Of a stretch of 47,327 bases of DNA, positions 41,883 through 47,327 are shown piece after piece. A program made the position numbers and the translations under genes. Each line of letters starts with the position of its first letter. Within the stretch, counting starts at the first letter, position 1. The notes under the pieces were generated by a model. That model was not told the origin of the DNA and made no database searches. It saw only the letters and a program-made list of their open reading frames with translations. This stretch comes from a virus: IMG/VR virus record IMGVR_UViG_3300046737_000121, positions 1 through 47,327 of that record, one strand, 5' to 3'.

Positions 41883-44800
41883 TTAGAGCTGATACACGCA
41901 TGCGATCTTCTTCACCTTCACCCCGTAGGTCGGGTTGATCGGTACGGTGGTCCAATCCACCGCTTCGGTCGCTTTGGCCACCGTGTAGCTGTGTTCCACA
42001 TCGTCGGGCTGTTTCTCCCCCAGACCCCGTGTAGGCGAGGTCTGGATGAAATCACCTACCGCCACGTTCCCCCCGGATTCAGTCACCAGCACGTAGCCCA
42101 CCCCAAGCGCGAACACCTGGAACAGGTCTTTGCGCGAGTCGGTCCCATCGTAGCCCAATGAGAGCTTGCCGAGCGGAAGCGCGGCCTGCATCTCCTTGAG
42201 CTGCTGCTGCATCCCTGCAATCTGTTCGGTGAGGGTGCTGTCCTTCAAGGCCGTGAGGGAGTCGATTTGATTCTTCAGCGCCTTCATAGCTATCACGCTA
42301 TCCTTCGTCGCGTTGGTGACACCATCGGCCACCTTCCCGGCGTATATCCCGTACACCCGCTTGTCAGCCCTGCCGGTGGATTTCGTGATGTTCGGGAGGT
42401 GCTGCCGGTTCACCATCAGCTCACCGGTGGCCGACACGATCAACCCCTCCACCATCGCCTCCGCTTCGGTGCTTTTCTGCGCGTAGTGTCCCCCGGTGAA
42501 TGTTGTATAGACCAGAACCCCAGACGAAGCCGTACCCTCTACCGCTCCGATCACCGCGTCAGAGCTGTTCGTAAAGTCGATGAAATCGTCTGCGGCGGTG
42601 ATGTTGGCCGAGGTCGCGTTAATTTTCAGCTCGAGGGGAACACCGTTATCAGCGGCCTGAACCTTGAGGACTCCCGTCCCGATATTCGTCCCGATTCCGA
42701 TTTTATTCGTCTCGAAGAACATAACGTCCGAGAGAGTGCCGGCGGTCATTACGGCGATCGCGCCTTTTACGTCCTCGACTCCGTTCGAGTTATCGGTGAG
42801 CGTCGAAGCGAATTGGAATCCGGCCCGATATACGTTTGTCGAGGAATAAAAGTCCTGACGGAAGGATCCGATTAAATCGCTGTTGGAAGTCGCAGTCGGA
42901 CTCGCGTGCGTTCCTCTCGACTTTACGAGGACGAGATACTGACCGAAGGCATCCGCCGTATGTCGTTGAAAGGATACGTCCTGACCGTCCCAATGGATGT
43001 TCGCTGCGACCGCAGGAGATCCTCCGGTAATTTTCTGCGGGATATTAAAGGTCGTCCCATCGTTCGTGAAGCTCGACACCTCTGACATCGCGTTCGTGCC
43101 GTCCCCGATCAGGATGGCGTTGTCGGTGAGGGTGGCGAGGCCCGTACCGCCTTGCGGGACCGTGACCACCGTGTTGTCGGTCAAGATTGTTGCAGAGGCG
43201 TTCGGAAGCGTAAAGACCTTCGGAGCGACGAGCGGACCGGTGAAGGACATAAAGCCGTTTCCCGTCCCTCCATTATCTCCGGGAAGGATTCCGGAAACGT
43301 CCGACACTCCTGCGAGAGCGACCTTCCCCCACGATGGAGGAGAGGAAGATCGGAGGACCTGACCCGCACTCGAAGCGGCAGTAATCCGGCGCATATCCGT
43401 CCCGGTCCCGTCGCCGACGAGGAGTTCGTTCAAGACGTTCGTCGTGAGTCCCGTTCCCCCGTGATCCGTCCCGATGACGGTCCCGGCCCACGTCCCTGTT
43501 GAAATCGTTCCCAGAGTCGTGATGTTCGTCGAACCTGCCCACGTCGAGAGCGCGGTGTTCTCCACGTTGCCGAGGGAAAGGGCGATTCTATACGAACCCT
43601 GCGTCCTCCAATCCACCTCGTTAGCGGCATCATCCCATAACGGGAAAAGCTCCGCAGCGCCTGGGTCGGTGCTATTGAAGAACGGTACGGAGAGGGCTGT
43701 CCGCGCATCGGCCGGCGTGGTGGATGCCCACGCGGAGGACACCCCCATCATAAAGTTGTTGCTCGTCGCCGTCAGACCTGCAATCGTAGTTAGGTCCGCA
43801 TCGAGGGGTTGCTTACCGTCGAGCTGCGTCTGGATGCTCGAAGTCACGCCATCCACGTAATTCAGCTCCGTCCCGTCCGTGGTGACGGAGGTGGATCCGA
43901 GGGTGAACGGCGAGGGGATTGTCACCGTTCCGGTGAACGTGGGGCTGGTGAACATCGTCGCCTTGCTCTCGTTCGTGACGTTGTTGAGGGCGAGAGTCAC
44001 CTTCACCTGCGCCACCGTCCTCGAAGCCCACGCGGAGGCGACAGCCACGATGAAATTGTCCGTGGTCGCCGTCAGCCCTGCAATCGTGGTCAGGTCCGCA
44101 TCGTGGACCTCAACATCCGTTCCGGGGACAAGTGCGAGGGTGGTGCGAACCTGCGAGGGCGTGCGGGATGCCCACGCTGATGCCACCGCCGTCATAAAGT
44201 TGTCGGTCGTGGCCGTCAGGCCGGCGATGGTGGTCAAATCGCCGTCGAGGGGCTGCTTCCCGTTCAGCTGCGTCTGCACGTCACTCGTTGTCGTAGCGAG
44301 GTACTCCAGCTCCGTTGCCGATACCCCCGGCGACACCTCCACCTTTCCGGTCGCGCTCGAGCGCAGCGCCCGATCAGCCGTCAGGTCGGCGGTCGTGATC
44401 GTGGTCGCGCCCCCGGTGATGGTGGCCTGTTTCGCGTTCAGTTGGGTCTGGATGGCCGATGATACCCCGGACACGTACCCGATTTCGGTGGCCGTGGTCG
44501 CGGAGCTGGCAAGGTCCTTCGTGCCGTTCGTCACCACGGCGCGGTCAGCAGTCAGCCCGGAAAGCCGGACCCCGGTGAACTGCGGGGAATCGTCTTGCTG
44601 GAGAGAATCAACATCCTTCTGGCTGTGTGTGTGGTCGGTGTAGCTCCGTGTCGCCAGCGAGTCAGCCAGGAAGTCCACTTCTGTTTGCGGATGGGTGTGG
44701 CCCAGGTATGAGCGCGTGGCGAGGGAATCCGCGAGGAAATCCACCTCCGTCTGCGGGTGCGTATGCGCCCCAGGGGGGAATGTGGCCGGGACGTTTGCCA

Positions 44801-46418
44801 GGTCGGTGTAATCAACCGGCTCGAAGGTCGGCGCACCGCTTGACACCTGACGCAGAAACTCGTTGCCAGCGGTGGAATTGAGCGGTACGCTCGTCACCAC
44901 GTCCGAGAGCGAATACAGGGCGCTGTTGTCGGTCAGGCCGGTCAGGGTTTCGCTGGTGAAGGTCGGCGTATTCGAGAAATCGAAGCCCACCGAGTCGGTC
45001 CGGTCGGTGATCGTGATGTTCGCATCCTCGCTCACCAGCCGCTTCACGCTGTCGCGTGTGGCAATCTTCCGCAGCGCCACCCCGGTTCCGGGGATGTTCT
45101 TCACCGAATCGGCGTTGTATTCCGCTTGGCTGGTCCAACTGCCATCGTCAATCGTGATGAGGTTGCTGCCCAGGTTGAAGTCGGTCGCGCTGAAACTATT
45201 GAATTGGAGGTCCACCCCGACCTTCGCGCTGAAATTGTCGAGGCCGCCGCCGAGGTTGGACGCGGTGTTCGCCTCGCCCCCTCCACCGCCACCACCAGGG
45301 TAGGAGGTCCCGCCGATCTGCCCGCCGATGATGTACCAGCGGGTCCCGCCGTTCGATACCATCACCAGATAGTCGTAGGCGTTCGTCAGGGTGAAGCTCG
45401 TCGAATTGTTGATGAGGTCGGACCCCGCCCGCTGGATGATGACGTTCTGCGTTGCCGCATGACCCCGGATGACCCATATCGGTTCCCCCCCGATGGAGGA
45501 CTGTGCGTTTGCCGCGGGGAGGGTGTACGTGGCCGTCCCGCTCGTCGGGGTCGCCTCGAACACGTTTTGCCCGGAGCTGCCGATATTGACGGAGGTGGCC
45601 CCGCCCACCGTGAAATTCAGGTAGAGCGTGTTCAGGAGCTTCGTGAAATTCCCGCTTACGGTCAGGCCGTTCTGGAGGATTTGCAGGCCGGTCCATGTTT
45701 TCTGGCCGCTCATGGATTGTGTGCCGTCCGACACCATCCCCGTCCCACCGGCCTGCGCGTTCGGGATGTTGAGCGTGTGGACCCCGGTACTCGTATTGGA
45801 ATCTGTCCAAGACGGAGCGGTCAGGGAGAGGGACGTGGTGTTCGTGACCTTTAAGAATTGCCGCGCCCGCGTCACTCCGTTGAGCGTGTCGATACCACGG
45901 GTCGGGACCCGTTTCGCGCTGTCGGCAATCCTGGAGGCCCGGGAGCTGTCGGCGTAGCTGGCAATTCCCGCCCGTTTCGCCGTGTCCGCGATGAACGCGG
46001 CCCGGGCGCTATCTGCGAACGTGGCAATCCCCGCACGCTTGGCCGTATCTGCGATATGCGAGGCCCGCACGCTGTCCGGGGTGCTGCCGGTACTCCCCAG
46101 GGAGTCCAGAATCCGGTCCGTCCCGCCCCAGGGGAATCGCGCCTTCAGCCGGTGGCTCACCGTGTCGTAGTAAATGCGGACCCCGTTGACGGTCGGCACG
46201 TAGGGCTGATTGGCCCCCAGCAGCTCCATGAAGTACCAGAACTGCGTCGAATCGGTGAACATCACGGGCCGCACCGCGTCGAAGGATTCAATGCGGTTGG
46301 TCTGGATATAGGGGAAACGCTGGGGGGGGCGCGTTTCGAGCTGCGCGTCCGCGAGGGACACCACCAGCAGCATGAACAGGGCGATATTTACAGAGCGCCG
46401 AATGGCTTGATCTCCCAA
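41883..46418 (-). CDS. tail fibre protein with an N-terminal signal peptide
   Basis: 1511 residues from a TTG at 46418, chosen for AGGAA seven bases upstream and because it puts a signal-like segment first (VNIALFMLLVVSLADA then Gln26). An open frame reaches 46505 but overlaps the upstream gene. Residues about 110-185 repeat an Ala/Asp/Ser module (AGIATFADSARAAFIADTAK). Two or three copies of DLTTIAGLTATTDNF and ELNYVDGVTSSIQTQLDGK (about 650-900) are standard phage fibre repeats. The last 170 residues hold a chaperone-like or receptor-binding end. Codons in 42780-43640 look more A/T-rich than their surroundings, suggesting a swapped module. Confidence 0.8.
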   Translation of the reverse strand: MGDQAIRRSVNIALFMLLVVSLADAQLETRPPQRFPYIQTNRIESFDAVRPVMFTDSTQFWYFMELLGANQPYVPTVNGVRIYYDTVSHRLKARFPWGGTDRILDSLGSTGSTPDSVRASHIADTAKRAGIATFADSARAAFIADTAKRAGIASYADSSRASRIADSAKRVPTRGIDTLNGVTRARQFLKVTNTTSLSLTAPSWTDSNTSTGVHTLNIPNAQAGGTGMVSDGTQSMSGQKTWTGLQILQNGLTVSGNFTKLLNTLYLNFTVGGATSVNIGSSGQNVFEATPTSGTATYTLPAANAQSSIGGEPIWVIRGHAATQNVIIQRAGSDLINNSTSFTLTNAYDYLVMVSNGGTRWYIIGGQIGGTSYPGGGGGGGEANTASNLGGGLDNFSAKVGVDLQFNSFSATDFNLGSNLITIDDGSWTSQAEYNADSVKNIPGTGVALRKIATRDSVKRLVSEDANITITDRTDSVGFDFSNTPTFTSETLTGLTDNSALYSLSDVVTSVPLNSTAGNEFLRQVSSGAPTFEPVDYTDLANVPATFPPGAHTHPQTEVDFLADSLATRSYLGHTHPQTEVDFLADSLATRSYTDHTHSQKDVDSLQQDDSPQFTGVRLSGLTADRAVVTNGTKDLASSATTATEIGYVSGVSSAIQTQLNAKQATITGGATTITTADLTADRALRSSATGKVEVSPGVSATELEYLATTTSDVQTQLNGKQPLDGDLTTIAGLTATTDNFMTAVASAWASRTPSQVRTTLALVPGTDVEVHDADLTTIAGLTATTDNFIVAVASAWASRTVAQVKVTLALNNVTNESKATMFTSPTFTGTVTIPSPFTLGSTSVTTDGTELNYVDGVTSSIQTQLDGKQPLDADLTTIAGLTATSNNFMMGVSSAWASTTPADARTALSVPFFNSTDPGAAELFPLWDDAANEVDWRTQGSYRIALSLGNVENTALSTWAGSTNITTLGTISTGTWAGTVIGTDHGGTGLTTNVLNELLVGDGTGTDMRRITAASSAGQVLRSSSPPSWGKVALAGVSDVSGILPGDNGGTGNGFMSFTGPLVAPKVFTLPNASATILTDNTVVTVPQGGTGLATLTDNAILIGDGTNAMSEVSSFTNDGTTFNIPQKITGGSPAVAANIHWDGQDVSFQRHTADAFGQYLVLVKSRGTHASPTATSNSDLIGSFRQDFYSSTNVYRAGFQFASTLTDNSNGVEDVKGAIAVMTAGTLSDVMFFETNKIGIGTNIGTGVLKVQAADNGVPLELKINATSANITAADDFIDFTNSSDAVIGAVEGTASSGVLVYTTFTGGHYAQKSTEAEAMVEGLIVSATGELMVNRQHLPNITKSTGRADKRVYGIYAGKVADGVTNATKDSVIAMKALKNQIDSLTALKDSTLTEQIAGMQQQLKEMQAALPLGKLSLGYDGTDSRKDLFQVFALGVGYVLVTESGGNVAVGDFIQTSPTRGLGEKQPDDVEHSYTVAKATEAVDWTTVPINPTYGVKVKKIACVYQL

Positions 46419-46801
46419 TATAAGGTTCCTGCCTCCGAGGCGTTGACGCTGAAGCTCGTCCGCGTCCGTGAAGTGTAATCCGGGGTGCAGCTGGAAAGTA
46501 CCCACTCCCGGCCGTTCCCGCCGATCTTCTTCACCAGGAGGGTCGCGTCGATTTTGTACTCATTGTCCGGCATTGGGGCCTGCGGGGGCGAGAACTGCAC
46601 CGGGTAGTCACCGTAGGCCCGAATCTCCAGCTTGCCGGTCCGGCGAACCGTATCCTCCTGCCCGATGGCCTGCTCGTAGAGGTACAGCAATTCCTCATTC
46701 ACCCCCCGCATGAACCGGCCCGCCACCTCCTTGAGCGCGTCGAGCGTGCCGGCCTCACGGGCCTCCTTCTCGAATGTGCCGAACTCCTGTCGGCGCTTCA
46801 T
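46388..46801 (-). CDS. small late protein between nozzle and fibre
   Basis: 137 residues. A charged helical N-terminal half (KRRQEFGTFEKEAREAGTLD, VAGRFMRGVNEELLYLYEQ) is followed by a beta-rich half ending WEIKPFGAL. Starts inside the nozzle stop (ATGA) and overlaps the fibre start by 31 bases. Position suggests a fibre-attachment or tail-assembly part; family unknown. Confidence 0.5.
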   Translation of the reverse strand: MKRRQEFGTFEKEAREAGTLDALKEVAGRFMRGVNEELLYLYEQAIGQEDTVRRTGKLEIRAYGDYPVQFSPPQAPMPDNEYKIDATLLVKKIGGNGREWVLSSCTPDYTSRTRTSFSVNASEAGTLYWEIKPFGAL

Positions 46802-47327
46802 GTGGTTTCCTCGAGCTGGTCGCCCATCACTTCCACCGAATCGTAGAGCATGATGAACGGCTCGATCTTCACCCCGGCCAGGTCCTCGTCACTCACCGAC
46901 CCGGAGAACTCCACGCTGAAGGAGCTGCACCGACCGTCGAGCTTGAAGGTCTTGCGCTTCCACTCTTTTCGGAGCGTTTTGGTCAGCATCACCTCGTCAG
47001 ACCGGTTGCGGTAGATTTTCAACGTAATGTCCACGTCCGAGTCATACCGGATGGTGAACCGGCGCAGGAGCATGTCGAACAGCGTCCCCGGCGTGCTGGG
47101 GCTGGTGTGTTCGTATTCGTTCGTGCGCCATTGGAAGGCCACCGGATTGCCGTTGTGCAGCGCCACCGACCCCAGAACGAAGATTGATTCCCCGGAGATG
47201 GATTCCGGCAGGCTCGTCCGGTCGTTCGGGAAGAACCGCAGGGGGGTGTAGTCGTAGTCATGCTCGGTCCACTCGCCGGTGTCGAGGTCCAGAACGTACA
47301 TAATATCACCGATCTGGAGCCGGTACT
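46798..47327 (-). CDS. tail nozzle-like structural protein, C-terminal part (continues across the join)
   Basis: This is the end of the protein whose beginning lies at 1-2528. The frame runs in from base 47327, equivalent to base 127, so the in-frame ATG at 47301 is an internal methionine and not a start. The segment holds one clear Asp-rich beta hairpin (YVLDLDTGEWTEHDYDYT) and further strands, ending QLEETT. Its stop overlaps the start of the next gene in an ATGA, typical of coupled translation in this operon. Confidence 0.75.
   Translation of the reverse strand, partial: YRLQIGDIMYVLDLDTGEWTEHDYDYTPLRFFPNDRTSLPESISGESIFVLGSVALHNGNPVAFQWRTNEYEHTSPSTPGTLFDMLLRRFTIRYDSDVDITLKIYRNRSDEVMLTKTLRKEWKRKTFKLDGRCSSFSVEFSGSVSDEDLAGVKIEPFIMLYDSVEVMGDQLEETT
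47201..47327. repeat. 127-bp direct repeat of the contig ends (right copy)
   Basis: Exact copy of bases 1-127. Removing one copy gives a 47,200-bp circle in which the tail nozzle-like gene is restored without a break. Confidence 0.95.

Overview
The window is a complete, circularly permuted genome of a tailed double-stranded DNA phage, probably a podovirus. The first 127 bases are repeated exactly as the last 127 bases (47201-47327), so the unique circle is 47,200 bp. One gene, for a tail nozzle-like protein, is cut by the join. Every gene I accept is on the minus strand, genes overlap or nearly touch, and no stretch above about 200 bases lacks a gene. I see no tRNA, CRISPR array, integrase, repressor, DNA polymerase or primase.

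The host is not identified. It looks like a GC-rich member of the Bacteroidota/FCB group. Several exported proteins end their signal peptide with Ala-x-Ala or a similar motif followed by Gln. One carries a thrombospondin-type-3 calcium-binding repeat. The intergenic regions hold boxes of the Bacteroidota promoter type TAnnTTTG. Many genes nevertheless have good AGGAG-like ribosome sites, which is less typical of that group.

Layout in the direction of transcription (right to left). An early region (25162 down to 17593) encodes a conserved phage protein of unknown function, a Sak4-like ATPase, small membrane and coiled-coil proteins, a cytosine-5 DNA methyltransferase, a PD-(D/E)XK nuclease candidate, a cluster of tiny zinc-ribbon proteins and an HNH protein. 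A late region starts at 17432 with the terminase subunits, then portal, scaffold and DUF4043-type capsid. Next come several small proteins, three of them with signal peptides or a lipoprotein-like N terminus, and an exported GH18 glycosidase. The tail adaptor and nozzle genes follow. Crossing the join, the late region continues with a 1511-residue tail fibre (also with a signal peptide), two small membrane proteins, two probable ejection proteins and a 4275-residue giant polyvalent protein that takes 27% of the genome. It ends in a lysis cassette (DUF5675, holin-like, spanin-like).

The giant protein combines ParB-like, ADP-ribosyltransferase-like, DNA methylase and SNF2 helicase modules, like DarB-type proteins thought to be injected with the DNA. 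Inside its gene, in another frame and behind a strong ribosome site, lies a second gene (34201-34608) that reminds me of TnpV. Both operon heads share one design: a TAGATTTGCG box, a structured leader, an intrinsic terminator and then the first gene almost touching the terminator. This points to control by antitermination or to small RNAs. These two features are the most interesting in the window.
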